Positions 43,365-53,737 are shown, numbered from the stretch's first letter. The stretch: DNA of 64,000 nucleotides from Maribacter orientalis (GCF_900109345.1 NZ_FNZN01000004.1:1-64000); one strand, 5' to 3'. Numbers and translations are program-made. Notes: a model not told the origin generated them from the sequence alone.

Positions 43365-46217
43365 ATGAAGACTGACGTGTTTGCTCTGCGCCATATCGGC
43401 ATTAGGGAAGAAGATTTAAACTCAATGTTCAATACAGTAGGTGTTGAAAATCTGGAACAGCTTATTTACGAGACTATACCAGAAGATATTCGACTTAAAG
43501 AACCTTTAAAATTAGATGCTCCGATGAGTGAGCATAGATTTTTAGCGCATATTGAAGAGTTGTCGAAAAAGAATAAAGTTTTTAGATCATATATCGGTTT
43601 AGGATACCATGAAAGCTTAATTCCTTCAGTAATCAAGCGAAATATTCTAGAAAATCCGGGATGGTACACTGCCTATACTCCTTACCAAGCTGAAATTGCC
43701 CAAGGTAGATTAGAGGCACTTCTAAACTTTCAAACTATCATTACAGACCTTACGGGTATGGAACTTGCCAATGCCTCATTACTGGACGAAAGTACAGCAG
43801 CGGCAGAAGCAATGACAATGTTATTCGATGTTAGAAGCCGTGACCAAAAAAAGAATGACGTTCTAAAATTCTTTGTCTCGGAAGAAATATTACCACAAAC
43901 ACTTTCACTATTAAAAACACGTTCAATTCCACTTGGAATAGTATTGGTGGTTGGTAATCATGAAGAGTTTGAATTCAGTAATGACTTTTATGGTGCCTTA
44001 TTACAATATCCAGGCAAACATGGTCAAGTTAACGATTACACAGGTTTTGTTGCTAAGGCAAAAGAGAATGAAATTAAAGTAGCCGTTGCTGCAGATATCA
44101 TGAGTTTGGTTTTATTGACACCACCTGGTGAATTTGGTGTTGATGTTGTAGTAGGCACAACACAACGTTTTGGTATTCCATTAGGTTATGGAGGACCACA
44201 TGCCGCATTTTATGCTACAAAAGAAGAGTATAAAAGAAGTATACCAGGTAGAATAATCGGGGTAACTAAGGATACCGATGGCAAACCAGCTTTGCGAATG
44301 GCTTTGCAGACCAGAGAACAGCATATAAAAAGAGACAAGGCAACTTCTAATATTTGTACTGCACAAGTATTGTTGGCTGTAATGGCAGGTATGTATGGTG
44401 TTTATCATGGACCAAAAGGCTTGAAGTATATTGCAACTAAAATTCATACAACCGCTGTTACTTTAGTAGATACTCTAGAAAATTTAGGCATATTCCAAAT
44501 AAATACTGCCTTTTTTGACACCATCACCATCAAAGCCGATACTAAAAAAATAAAGCCGATTGCTGAAAAAAATGAGGTTAACTTTCTCTATATAGACAAC
44601 GATACTATTTCTATCGCAATAAACGAGGCCACATCATTAAAAGACCTCAATCAAATTGTTGCGATATTTTCAGAAGCTCTCAACAAAAAAACAATAACGA
44701 TTACAACTCTATTAAATGAAACTTCAGTTCCTGAGAACATTCAACGAACTAGTTCATTTATGGAAAATAAGGTATTCAATTCCTACCATTCGGAAACGGA
44801 GTTAATGCGTTATATCAAAAAATTAGAACGCAAAGATTTAGCGTTAAATCACAGTATGATTTCATTAGGAAGTTGTACCATGAAACTAAATGCTGCAACA
44901 GAAATGTTACCGCTCAGTATGACGAATTGGGGTAATATTCATCCGTTTGTACCGATTGAGCAAGCTGAAGGTTACCAAACGGTATTACAAGAACTTGCGA
45001 AAGATTTGTCTATAATAACAGGATTCGCAGATACATCGCTTCAGCCAAACTCAGGAGCACAAGGCGAGTATGCTGGCTTAATGGTTATAAGAGCTTATCA
45101 CGAATCGAGAGGTGATTCGGAACGTAATATCTGTTTAATACCCTCATCAGCACATGGTACAAACCCTGCATCGGCTGTGATGGCAGGCATGAAAGTTATT
45201 GTTACCAAAACAGATGAAAAAGGAAATATAGATGTTGCTGACTTAGAAGAAAAAGCTAAACTATATTCAGATAATTTAGCCGCATTAATGGTCACCTATC
45301 CTTCCACTCATGGTGTATTTGAATCTTCCATAAAACAGATTACAAAATTAATTCATGATCATGGCGGTCAGGTTTATATGGATGGAGCGAATATGAATGC
45401 ACAAGTTGGTTTAACCAACCCAGCAACCATTGGTGCTGATGTTTGTCATTTAAATTTACATAAAACATTCGCAATACCACATGGAGGTGGCGGACCAGGG
45501 GTTGGCCCAATATGTGTTGCCCCACAACTAGTACCATTCTTACCAAGTAATCCGGTAATTGCCACAGGTGGTGAAAAAGCTATCACTGCTATTTCTGCAG
45601 CACCTTGGGGTAGCTCTTTAGCTTGTTTAATCTCATATAGTTATATTAAAATGCTTGGTGAGCAAGGGTTGACACAATCAACCAAAATCGCTATTCTAAA
45701 TGCAAATTACATTAAGCATAGGCTAGAAGGTAAATTTGAGGTTTTATATACTGGTGAAAAAGGTAGAGCCGCACATGAGATGATTTTAGACTGTCGACCA
45801 TTCAAGAATAATGGAATTGAAGTTACTGATATTGCAAAGCGATTAATGGATTATGGATTTCATGCACCAACAGTTTCATTTCCGGTAGCAGGAACTGTAA
45901 TGATCGAACCTACAGAAAGTGAAAGCTTGGCAGAGCTCGATAGATTTTGTGAAGCAATGATTTCTATTCGTACCGAGATAGATGAATCTACTTTAGATGA
46001 ACCTAACAACGTTCTTAAAAATGCCCCACATACTTTAGAAATGATTACCTCAGATGAATGGCAATTCCCATATTCAAGGCAAAAGGCATCTTTTGCACTT
46101 CCCTATATTAAAGAAAATAAATTTTGGCCATCTGTTCGAAGAGTAGACGACGCATATGGAGACCGTAATTTGATATGCACATGCGCACCGATAGAAGCTT
46201 ACATGGAAACGAATTAA
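43365..46217 (+). CDS. gcvP: Glycine dehydrogenase (decarboxylating), P-protein
   Basis: A 950-residue single-chain P-protein of the glycine cleavage system. The N-terminal half (residues 1-450) has RHIGIREEDLNSM and YTPYQAEIAQGRLEALLNFQT. The C-terminal half has the PLP Lys in NLHKTFAIPHGGGGPG and SSAHGTNPASAVMAGM. It decarboxylates glycine and passes the aminomethyl group to the H-protein lipoamide. A -7-like TAATTTTG (43334-43341) lies upstream. Neither gcvT nor gcvH is in the window. It ends in a strong terminator. Confidence 0.97.
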   Translation: MKTDVFALRHIGIREEDLNSMFNTVGVENLEQLIYETIPEDIRLKEPLKLDAPMSEHRFLAHIEELSKKNKVFRSYIGLGYHESLIPSVIKRNILENPGWYTAYTPYQAEIAQGRLEALLNFQTIITDLTGMELANASLLDESTAAAEAMTMLFDVRSRDQKKNDVLKFFVSEEILPQTLSLLKTRSIPLGIVLVVGNHEEFEFSNDFYGALLQYPGKHGQVNDYTGFVAKAKENEIKVAVAADIMSLVLLTPPGEFGVDVVVGTTQRFGIPLGYGGPHAAFYATKEEYKRSIPGRIIGVTKDTDGKPALRMALQTREQHIKRDKATSNICTAQVLLAVMAGMYGVYHGPKGLKYIATKIHTTAVTLVDTLENLGIFQINTAFFDTITIKADTKKIKPIAEKNEVNFLYIDNDTISIAINEATSLKDLNQIVAIFSEALNKKTITITTLLNETSVPENIQRTSSFMENKVFNSYHSETELMRYIKKLERKDLALNHSMISLGSCTMKLNAATEMLPLSMTNWGNIHPFVPIEQAEGYQTVLQELAKDLSIITGFADTSLQPNSGAQGEYAGLMVIRAYHESRGDSERNICLIPSSAHGTNPASAVMAGMKVIVTKTDEKGNIDVADLEEKAKLYSDNLAALMVTYPSTHGVFESSIKQITKLIHDHGGQVYMDGANMNAQVGLTNPATIGADVCHLNLHKTFAIPHGGGGPGVGPICVAPQLVPFLPSNPVIATGGEKAITAISAAPWGSSLACLISYSYIKMLGEQGLTQSTKIAILNANYIKHRLEGKFEVLYTGEKGRAAHEMILDCRPFKNNGIEVTDIAKRLMDYGFHAPTVSFPVAGTVMIEPTESESLAELDRFCEAMISIRTEIDESTLDEPNNVLKNAPHTLEMITSDEWQFPYSRQKASFALPYIKENKFWPSVRRVDDAYGDRNLICTCAPIEAYMETN

Positions 46218-46237
46218 GGAGACTAACCCTTTAATAC

Positions 46238-46267
46238 AAAGCCTTTTCAATAATTTGAAAGGGCTTT
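46238..46267 (+). terminator. gcvP terminator
   Basis: AAAGCCTTTTCAA pairs with TTGAAAGGGCTTT (one G-T pair) around a short AT loop, followed by TTC. Confidence 0.85.
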
Positions 46268-46378
46268 TTCAATAATATTCATTTAAGTATTCAAGCTTGA
46301 ACATCGTAATATTTATTATGCATGCATACAAAAGAATATTAACTTGATTATCTTTATTTCGCAATTCAATACATTAAA

Positions 46379-47437
46379 ATGAGCATAGCAATTACGGGAA
46401 CAGGAAGTTATATTCCTACCTTGACCATTACCAATAAGGATTTTAATAAACATGAATTTCTCAATCTTGATGGCTCTACCTTCAAACATACCAATGAAGT
46501 CATCATCGAAAAATTCAAAGCAATTACCGGTATTGAAGAAAGAAGATATGCCTCAAAAGAGTTTACAACCTCTAACCTAGCATTCTTTGCTGCTGAAAAG
46601 GCCATAGAGAGCGCTCAAATAGATAAAGAAACATTAGACTACATTATCGTTGCACATAATTTTGGTGACCTTGTTCATGGCCAAACCCAAGGAGATACAT
46701 TACCAAGTTTAGCCACAAGAGTTAAACATCAACTTCAAATTAAAAATCCGAAATGCGTTGCGTATGATTTAATTTTTGGCTGCCCAGGCTGGCTAGAAGG
46801 CATGATACAAGCTAATGCTTTTATTAAAAGTGGAATTGCTAATAAGTGTTTAGTTATCGGAGCAGAAACACTATCTAGAGTTGTTGATGATTATGACCGT
46901 GACTCCATGATCTATTCTGATGGCGCGGGTGCCGCAATAGTAGAGAGAACAAATAAAGGTGGTGAAATTATCGCTCATGAGTCAGGCACCTACGCAATGG
47001 ACGAAGCCAATTATCTCTTTTTTGGCAATACTTATAATAAAAACGAAGAGGATAATACGTACTATATAAAAATGTTTGGTCGTAAAATATACGAGTTTGC
47101 GGTAACTCATGTACCAAAAGCGATGGCCTCTTGTTTAGATAAAAGCGGGATTGAAATTGATGAGGTTAAAAAAATATTCATTCATCAAGCGAACGAGAAA
47201 ATGGATGAAGCCATTGTTAAGCGTTTTTACAAATTATACGGTAAAGAAATGCCTGAAGGCATTATGCCTATGAGCATTGCTAAATTAGGAAATAGCTCTG
47301 TTGCCACAATTCCTACCTTATTCGACCTCATAAAACAAGGTAAATTAGAAAATCAAGAAGTTAAAAAGGGAGATGTTGTTATCTTTGCAAGTGTTGGCGC
47401 TGGAATGAACGTCAATGCAATGATTTACAGAATCTAA
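46379..47437 (+). CDS. 3-ketoacyl-ACP synthase III family enzyme
   Basis: A 352-residue thiolase-fold condensing enzyme. Catalytic residues are Cys in IFGCPGWLEGM, His in IHQANEKMDEA and Asn in KLGNSSVATIP. It joins an acyl-CoA primer to malonyl-ACP. It carries a FabH-like fold but is longer than E. coli FabH and is followed two bases later by a methyltransferase and then a glycosyltransferase. Together they suggest a dedicated acyl or aryl-polyene-type pathway rather than bulk fatty-acid initiation; that role is inference. Confidence 0.9.
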   Translation: MSIAITGTGSYIPTLTITNKDFNKHEFLNLDGSTFKHTNEVIIEKFKAITGIEERRYASKEFTTSNLAFFAAEKAIESAQIDKETLDYIIVAHNFGDLVHGQTQGDTLPSLATRVKHQLQIKNPKCVAYDLIFGCPGWLEGMIQANAFIKSGIANKCLVIGAETLSRVVDDYDRDSMIYSDGAGAAIVERTNKGGEIIAHESGTYAMDEANYLFFGNTYNKNEEDNTYYIKMFGRKIYEFAVTHVPKAMASCLDKSGIEIDEVKKIFIHQANEKMDEAIVKRFYKLYGKEMPEGIMPMSIAKLGNSSVATIPTLFDLIKQGKLENQEVKKGDVVIFASVGAGMNVNAMIYRI

Positions 47438-47438
47438 C

Positions 47439-47960
47439 ATGTACGAAAATAGTTTTCCGAACAAACGCTACGAACACACCCTGCAATTTTTGCGAAAACA
47501 TATTAACACGAATGAATCAATTTTAGATTTAGGTGTTAAAAATCCATTTACTGAAATAATGGAGCAAGATGGCTATAAAGTTGAAAACACAAATGGTGAA
47601 GATTTAGATTTTGATTTTTCCTCTGTTCTGAATTCGGAGGCAGAAGTGGTTACAGCTTTTGAGATTTTTGAACACCTCTTAAGCCCTTTGCACATCTTAT
47701 CTAACGTTAAGTCCAAAAAGTTAGTTGCCAGTATACCTCTAAAATTATGGTTTTCGCCAGCATATAGAAGCAAAACCGATAAATGGGATAGACATTATCA
47801 TGAATTTGAAGATTGGCAATTTGATTGGTTATTAGAAAAAGCAGGATGGAAAATACAGGAATCACAAAAATGGACCAATCCCGTTAAAAAAATAGGGATA
47901 CGACCATTATTAAGATTGTTTACTCCGAGATATTATATAGTTTACGCTACACGAACGTAA
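47439..47960 (+). CDS. SAM-dependent methyltransferase-like protein
   Basis: A 173-residue protein, short for the class I methyltransferase fold. Motif I is ILDLGVKNPFTE and a later segment is AEVVTAFEIFEHLLSPL, the usual post-I region. The C-terminal tail is FTPRYYIVYATRT. The SAM glycine motif is reduced (DLGVKN), so activity is not certain. It is co-transcribed with the KAS III (2-base gap) and the glycosyltransferase (16-base gap). Confidence 0.75.
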   Translation: MYENSFPNKRYEHTLQFLRKHINTNESILDLGVKNPFTEIMEQDGYKVENTNGEDLDFDFSSVLNSEAEVVTAFEIFEHLLSPLHILSNVKSKKLVASIPLKLWFSPAYRSKTDKWDRHYHEFEDWQFDWLLEKAGWKIQESQKWTNPVKKIGIRPLLRLFTPRYYIVYATRT

Positions 47961-47975
47961 TAGACCGCACTTAAA

Positions 47976-48830
47976 ATGGATTACTATATAGTTATTCCTA
48001 TACATAATGAAGAGGCTTATCTAGAAAGTACTTTAAACTCTATTTTAGGTCAAACATTATTACCGAAAAAAGTTATTCTTGTTAATGATAACTCCACCGA
48101 TAGTACCGAAACCATAATAAATAGTTTTTCCTCGAAACATAGTATTTTTCAAAAACTGAACATTATTTCTACTACGCAGCATATGCCTGGCAGTAAAGTA
48201 ATCAATGCATTTAATAAAGGTTTCAACGTCTTAGATGAAAATTTTGATTTTATTGTAAAATTAGATGCAGATATTATTCTGCCAAAAAACTATTTTGAAG
48301 TGATTGGTTCGCATCTTAAGAAAGAACCTAAACTTGGAATTTGTGGTGGTTTTATTTATGAGCAAAATGACTGTGGAGAATGGATTCTAAATCACCCGAT
48401 GGATAAAGACCATGTGCGAGGTGCAATTAAAGCCTACTCTAACGCTTGTTTTAATGCCATAGGTGGATTAAAAAATGCTATGGGTTGGGATACGGTAGAC
48501 GAACTGTTAGCAAAGTATCATGGGTTTCTAATACAAACCGACCTTACACTTAAGGTAAAGCATTTAAGACCTACTGGAAAGGCATATAACAAGAAAGCAA
48601 AAAGACTTCAAGGAAAAGCAATGTACAGCATGCGCTATGGCTTTTTGATTACTTTTATTGCTTCTATTAAAATGGCAGCTAAGAATAAATCGATTAAATC
48701 TTTCTGGAACAATATTATTGGCTTTATGAATGCAGCATATAACAATGCTCCCTATTTAGTAAATGAAGTTGAAGGAAAATTCATAAGACAATTACGCTGG
48801 AAAAATATTATGAGGAAATTATATGCATAA
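47976..48830 (+). CDS. Family 2 glycosyltransferase
   Basis: A 284-residue protein with a GT-A fold: IPIHNEEAYLESTLNSILGQ, the nucleotide site VNDNSTDST, and the DxD-type KLDADIILP. The second half contains GGFIYEQND and AIGGLKNAMGWDTVDELL. It transfers a sugar from an activated donor onto an acceptor at the membrane. It is the third gene of the KAS III run and ends at a strong terminator. Confidence 0.9.
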   Translation: MDYYIVIPIHNEEAYLESTLNSILGQTLLPKKVILVNDNSTDSTETIINSFSSKHSIFQKLNIISTTQHMPGSKVINAFNKGFNVLDENFDFIVKLDADIILPKNYFEVIGSHLKKEPKLGICGGFIYEQNDCGEWILNHPMDKDHVRGAIKAYSNACFNAIGGLKNAMGWDTVDELLAKYHGFLIQTDLTLKVKHLRPTGKAYNKKAKRLQGKAMYSMRYGFLITFIASIKMAAKNKSIKSFWNNIIGFMNAAYNNAPYLVNEVEGKFIRQLRWKNIMRKLYA

Positions 48831-48834
48831 AAAA

Positions 48835-48854
48835 AGCCATCTAGTTAGATGGCT
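48835..48854. terminator. Terminator between the glycosyltransferase and ompH genes
   Basis: AGCCATCTA-GT-TAGATGGCT is a perfect 9-bp stem with A-rich flank on the left and a T-run on the right. It serves both convergent genes. Confidence 0.9.
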
Positions 48855-48877
48855 TTTCTTTACTATAAAAGTTTGTA

Positions 48878-49387
48878 TTAGAAACCTAATTGTTTTTTTA
48901 CGTCAGGCAGAAGGTCTTTACCTTTTGCAACGATTAAACCACCCCCAGCTTGCGCATCGATTACGTAGTCAAAACCTTGTGCAGCCGCAACTTTCTCAAT
49001 AGCTGTTTTAGCCTTTTCTGAAATAGGAGCGAACAATTCAGCTTGTTTCTTTTGAAATTCTTGTTGTGCAGCTTGTTGTGCCTCACCTATGTTCTTCTCA
49101 AAACCTTGAAGTTCAACAGCTCTCTTATCATTCTCTTCTTTAGATTTAGCTGCTGCTTCATTTTGATACTGAGTAAACTTGTTACGTAACTCAGTCATTG
49201 ACGCCTGAATATCTGCATTGTAAGTTTCTTGTAATTTTTTAAGCTCAGCTTCTGCAGCCTTCATTTCAGGCATAGCCGATAATAATTGAGTAACATCTAT
49301 ATGAGCTATCTTACTTTGGGCATTTACAAAACTTGTCGTTGCTACGAACAACAATAAGGCTACCACAATTTGTTTTACTTGTTTCAT
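48878..49387 (-). CDS. OmpH/Skp-family periplasmic chaperone
   Basis: A 169-residue protein with signal peptide (VVALLLFVATTSFVNAQ). The OmpH fold has IAHIDVTQLLSAMPEMKAAE, a long coiled-coil middle (about residues 45-125) and a closing FDYVIDAQAGGGLIVAKG. It holds unfolded outer-membrane proteins on the way to BamA, which is encoded two genes upstream on the same strand. It is the second of two tandem ompH-like genes. Confidence 0.92.
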   Translation of the reverse strand: MKQVKQIVVALLLFVATTSFVNAQSKIAHIDVTQLLSAMPEMKAAEAELKKLQETYNADIQASMTELRNKFTQYQNEAAAKSKEENDKRAVELQGFEKNIGEAQQAAQQEFQKKQAELFAPISEKAKTAIEKVAAAQGFDYVIDAQAGGGLIVAKGKDLLPDVKKQLGF

Positions 49388-49441
49388 GAGTTAAATTTTA
49401 ATTCTAATTTGAGTGTTAATTTTTATGGTTGTTAAACCTAT

Positions 49442-50278
49442 TTAAATAGTACCGTTATTATCATCTTTTTCGGTATCGCTATTTCTCTCCTTTAATTTTT
49501 CTTGTTTCTTAGCTTCACGCTCTTCTAACAATTTTTTTCTTCGCTCCTCGTAAGCCTTCTTTCTTTCTTCTCTTAACTTCAACTGCTCAGACCTCGTATC
49601 AGCTGCACTTTTCTCTCTAGCTTCAGCTGCCTCATTAGCTTTATCTAAACGTTCTTGTAACGCCTCACTAACTTCCTCTGACTCCTCTTCTCCTTCAAAA
49701 TCATCTAACCTACTTCGGTCATCTGCCTTCTTACTTGGCGCACTGACCTTTCTTGTTCGTGCAATACCCCTTAATATCAAATCGCTGATATCATGTCTTT
49801 TTTCTGAATACAACATTACGACATCCGCAGATTTATCAAAAATAAAATCATACTTTTTATTTACGCCTATTTTCTGCACTTCATTAAACACCTGATCCTG
49901 TATAGGTTGTATCAGCCTTCTTTTCTGTAAAACTAAATCTCCTTGGGGCCCAAAACGATCTTGTTGATACTCTATCATCTCTTTTTCAAGAATCTGAATT
50001 TCCTCTTCTCGTTCTGCAATAAGCTCTGGCGTCAATAATACTTTTTCAGCCATTAAATCTTTCTTCATCTGCTCCACAATACTTTGCTTCTGCTCTATTT
50101 CAACTTTCCAACGTTGCACTTTTGCTTCCAACTGTTCGGTAGCATCTCGGTATTCTTCAACATTTTCTAAGATATACTCCATATCTACGTAAGCCATTCT
50201 TACCCCTCTTTGGGCAAAACTTCCAATAGTCATAAAGATGACCGAAACTAATAAAAGAACTTTTGTTTTTGAACTCAT
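49442..50278 (-). CDS. OmpH-family chaperone with long charged tail
   Basis: A 278-residue protein. Signal peptide VLLLVSVIFMTIGSFAQ is followed by the OmpH fold (VRMAYVDMEYILENVEEY; KYDFIFDKSADVVML). After about residue 180 it carries an extra, highly charged, predicted coiled-coil tail of about 100 residues (REERKKAYEERRKKLLEERE), which standard Skp lacks. It is the first of two tandem ompH-like genes after bamA in the typical Bacteroidota order. The tail's role is unknown. Confidence 0.9.
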   Translation of the reverse strand: MSSKTKVLLLVSVIFMTIGSFAQRGVRMAYVDMEYILENVEEYRDATEQLEAKVQRWKVEIEQKQSIVEQMKKDLMAEKVLLTPELIAEREEEIQILEKEMIEYQQDRFGPQGDLVLQKRRLIQPIQDQVFNEVQKIGVNKKYDFIFDKSADVVMLYSEKRHDISDLILRGIARTRKVSAPSKKADDRSRLDDFEGEEESEEVSEALQERLDKANEAAEAREKSAADTRSEQLKLREERKKAYEERRKKLLEEREAKKQEKLKERNSDTEKDDNNGTI

Positions 50279-50381
50279 TGTTGATATCGTTTAATCCTAT
50301 AGAAAATATCGTGCCAAATTTACTAAAACTTTTAAAATGAAAGGATTAGCATATAACACAATTATTAAATTTCAATTAAAA

Positions 50382-52985
50382 TTAAAACTGTTGACCAATT
50401 ATGAAGTGTGTTTGCCACCCACTAGGACCTTGTCCTGCAGATTGAGGTTTAAGATCTTCATCAAATCCATAACCAAAATCAATACCCAACAAACCAAATG
50501 CTGGCATAAAGATTCGCAGCCCCACACCGGCCGATCGTTTTAATTGAAACGGATTAAAGTCTTGAAAATTGTTGAAGGCATTACCACCTTCTAAAAATGC
50601 GAGGCCGTAGATAGACGCTGAAGGCTTTAATGTCAATGGATAACGTAATTCTAATGAAAATTTATTATAAATCAGAGCCCCATCTGGTGAAGTTGCACCA
50701 TCAGAGTATGGAGTAATAGATTGATTATCATATCCTCTTAATTGCACTACATCACGACCATCTAATGTAAAGTTTCCTAGGCCGTCACCACCAACATAAA
50801 ATCTTTCAAAAGGAACATTACCTACGGCACTGTTGTAGCTACCTAAGAAACCAAATTCTGCATTACTACGCAAAACTAATTTATCAACTAAAGTAGTGTA
50901 CCAGTCACCTTTAAACTTAACTTTATAATATTCTAATAATCTAAATCGTTCTTGATCAATATCCTCTAGTTCTACATTCTCAGCAGTAGTTAGTCCTTCT
51001 GTATTTTTCTTATTATCTAATTCTTTTGATCTATTCTGTAACTCTCTATAATCTTTATCACTAAATAAAGACCAGGGAGGCGTAAATTTTGCAGTAACCT
51101 CAAAATTAGAGCCGCCTCTTGGAAAAATACGTCCACCTAGTGTTGCATTTCTTGAAATACCAAAGGTATACGCTAACGAATTTGCCTTACCGTTACCGAA
51201 GTTGAACAAACCTATATTATAATTTCTAAAATCGTATAACTGATAGCTTAGCGAATGGGAAATAGTAAAGAAATCATCTGGCCATTGCACACGTTTAGCC
51301 AATCCGGCAGTGATACCCGTAATTGAGAATTGTTGATCCTTATTTACCTCAATATTACGGCTTGTACCATAAGAGGCTGCAAACTGTTGAGTTCGCGATA
51401 AACTCAAATTAAAACGCACAGGTTTTTTACCCCCTAACCATGGTTCTGCAAAATTTAAGCTATACACCCTAAAAGTTCTACTAGCCTGTAAACGCAAGGC
51501 AAATGTTTGGCCATCACCCATAGGCACTGGCTTATACTTCTCTCCCTTAAATAAATTCTGAATGGAGAAGTTACTAAAAGAAAGCCCCAAGGTACCGATG
51601 AAACCACCACCACCATAACCACCTTGTAATTCTATTTGACTGGATCCAGATTCAACTAAATTCCATGCTAAATCAACCGTACCCTCATTAGGATTCGCGT
51701 TTAAAACATCTGGTGTAATTTGTTCGGCATCGAAAAATCCTAATTGGCCTAATTCACGAATACTTCTAATAATATCTGATTTATCATACTTTTGGCCAGG
51801 CCTTGTACGTAACTCACGATAAATAACATGATCATTAGTTTTATCATTACCTGAAACCGTAACATGGTTTAGAAACGTTTCTTTACCTTCTATAATTCTA
51901 ATCTCAAAATCGATTGTGTCATTGGCGGCAGAAATCTCAACAGGATTTATAGTTGAAAACAAATAACCATTGTTCTGATACAAACTGGTAACATCTGTTG
52001 GATCTGGTTTAGAATTGTCTGCAATACGTTCTCGCAACAATACACCATTATAGGTATCCCCCTTTTTAATTCCCAATACTTGATTTAATTGACGATCAGT
52101 ATATACCGTATTACCCACAAAGTCAATATTACCAAAGTAATACTTATCACCTTCTTCAACCTTTATGCGTAAATCAATATTATTCTCGTCTACCTTAATA
52201 ACAGAATCTGAAATAACCCTAGCATCTCGATAACCATTTTCAGCAAACTTATCGACCAATAATCCTAAATCATCTTCGTAATCTTTTTGAATGAATTTAG
52301 ATTTTTTCCAGAACCTACCTAGCTTTTTCTGTTTAGTACTCTTTAAAGCTTTACGAAGTTTCTTATCACCTAATTGATCGTTACCTTCAAATATGATTTT
52401 ACGTATTTTTACTTTATCGCCTTTCTTCACATTGACCACCATACTCTGAGTATTGGTGTCAGAAGTATCTTTAGCAGTAGCAATATTTACCTGAGCATTT
52501 AAATATCCTTGCTTCTTGTATTTATTGGCAATATAATTTTTAGAGTTTGAAATAAGACTTTCCGTTATTTTCTTACCTTTCTTTAAATCCGTATCCTTAA
52601 TAAGGCCTTCTATTTTCCCTTTTTTAACACCATAAAAGGTAACGTTAGTTAACGTAGGGCGTTCAATTATATTCAATTCTAGGAAAACCGTATTCTCCTC
52701 TATATTGACAATGTAGAATTCGATTTCGCTAAAAAGCTCGAGTCCCCATAATTTTTTAATGACTTCACTTATTTGTTCACCTGGTAAAGTAATAGGCTGT
52801 CCTACCCTAAGCCCAGTATATGTTTTCACCGTTTGCTCATTATAACTTTGCAGCCCGGTAACATCCAAGCCACCAAGAATATAGCTTTTACCATCCTCAT
52901 AGGTTTCATCCTGTGCGGTGGCAATAAGGGTAGTTAAAAATAAAAAAGTGGTTAAAATGTGGTTCAAAGATATGAACCTAGTCAT
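50382..52985 (-). CDS. bamA: Outer-membrane assembly factor BamA
   Basis: An 867-residue protein with signal LNHILTTFLFLTTLIATAQ. POTRA domains repeat across about residues 25-430 (e.g. YILGGLDVTGLQSYNEQTVK and KVKIRKIIFEGNDQLGDKKL), then the surface-antigen beta-barrel to the C-terminal Phe (HFIIGQQF). It inserts outer-membrane proteins. The ATG at 52985 is chosen over one at 53018 because it is four bases after the uppS stop and starts the signal peptide directly. An acidic insert near residue 680-705 (ENVELEDIDQERF) lies in an extracellular loop. Confidence 0.95.
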   Translation of the reverse strand: MTRFISLNHILTTFLFLTTLIATAQDETYEDGKSYILGGLDVTGLQSYNEQTVKTYTGLRVGQPITLPGEQISEVIKKLWGLELFSEIEFYIVNIEENTVFLELNIIERPTLTNVTFYGVKKGKIEGLIKDTDLKKGKKITESLISNSKNYIANKYKKQGYLNAQVNIATAKDTSDTNTQSMVVNVKKGDKVKIRKIIFEGNDQLGDKKLRKALKSTKQKKLGRFWKKSKFIQKDYEDDLGLLVDKFAENGYRDARVISDSVIKVDENNIDLRIKVEEGDKYYFGNIDFVGNTVYTDRQLNQVLGIKKGDTYNGVLLRERIADNSKPDPTDVTSLYQNNGYLFSTINPVEISAANDTIDFEIRIIEGKETFLNHVTVSGNDKTNDHVIYRELRTRPGQKYDKSDIIRSIRELGQLGFFDAEQITPDVLNANPNEGTVDLAWNLVESGSSQIELQGGYGGGGFIGTLGLSFSNFSIQNLFKGEKYKPVPMGDGQTFALRLQASRTFRVYSLNFAEPWLGGKKPVRFNLSLSRTQQFAASYGTSRNIEVNKDQQFSITGITAGLAKRVQWPDDFFTISHSLSYQLYDFRNYNIGLFNFGNGKANSLAYTFGISRNATLGGRIFPRGGSNFEVTAKFTPPWSLFSDKDYRELQNRSKELDNKKNTEGLTTAENVELEDIDQERFRLLEYYKVKFKGDWYTTLVDKLVLRSNAEFGFLGSYNSAVGNVPFERFYVGGDGLGNFTLDGRDVVQLRGYDNQSITPYSDGATSPDGALIYNKFSLELRYPLTLKPSASIYGLAFLEGGNAFNNFQDFNPFQLKRSAGVGLRIFMPAFGLLGIDFGYGFDEDLKPQSAGQGPSGWQTHFIIGQQF

Positions 52986-52989
52986 ATCT

Positions 52990-53730
52990 TTAAGTGAGTT
53001 GTTCGCTAGTTTTTCCAAATCTTCGTTCTCTGTTCTGGTAATTTTTAATGGCTTCTACCAAATGATGTTCCCTAAAATCGGGCCAAAATACATCAATAAA
53101 ATATAACTCTGCATATGCAATCTGCCATAATAAAAAATTGCTGATCCGATGTTCTCCACTAGTACGGATAAGCAAGTCTACGTCTGGCAAATTGTGCGTG
53201 TAAAGATGGTTATTAATAATGGTTTCGTCAATATTTTCAATTGAAATTATATTATTTTTAACTTTGGCGCTTATTGCTTTTACTGCAGATTGTATCTCTT
53301 CTCGAGCGCCATAACTTAACGCTAAAGTAAGCGTCATGCCTGTATTTTGCTTTGTTTGATCCATTACCTCAATTAACTCTTTGTAGGCTTTTGATGGCAA
53401 GGCAGAAATATTACCGATGGTATTTAAACGTATATTATTTTTGTTAAAAGTTTTAAGTTCTTTCTTTAAAGAAGATACTAATAATCGCATAAGAGTTTGA
53501 ACTTCAACCTTTGGGCGGTTCCAGTTTTCAGTAGAAAAGGTATACAAAGTTAAAAAATCGATTCCCAATTGAGCACACTGTTCAACCACAATCTTTACGG
53601 TTTTAACCCCGTGCTCGTGTCCAAAAACTCTTAATTTACCTCTTTCCTTAGCCCACCTACCATTACCGTCCATAATAATGGCTAGATGCTTAGGAACATT
53701 TGTTTTATCAATACCGTTTATATCGTCCAT
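52990..53730 (-). CDS. uppS: Isoprenyl (undecaprenyl) diphosphate synthase
   Basis: A 246-residue cis-prenyltransferase. The catalytic Asp (about D21) is in AIIMDGNGRWA, with HEHGVKTVKIVV, TLYTFSTENWNRP and the C-terminal LLIRTSGEHRISNFLLWQ and RRFG-type ending. It makes the C55 lipid carrier for peptidoglycan and envelope glycans. The frame is open upstream to 53772, overlapping the DUF6089 gene, but the family start is at 53730, eight bases after that gene. It is the usual neighbour of bamA in this phylum. Confidence 0.95.
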   Translation of the reverse strand: MDDINGIDKTNVPKHLAIIMDGNGRWAKERGKLRVFGHEHGVKTVKIVVEQCAQLGIDFLTLYTFSTENWNRPKVEVQTLMRLLVSSLKKELKTFNKNNIRLNTIGNISALPSKAYKELIEVMDQTKQNTGMTLTLALSYGAREEIQSAVKAISAKVKNNIISIENIDETIINNHLYTHNLPDVDLLIRTSGEHRISNFLLWQIAYAELYFIDVFWPDFREHHLVEAIKNYQNRERRFGKTSEQLT

Positions 53731-53737
53731 TTTTCTT

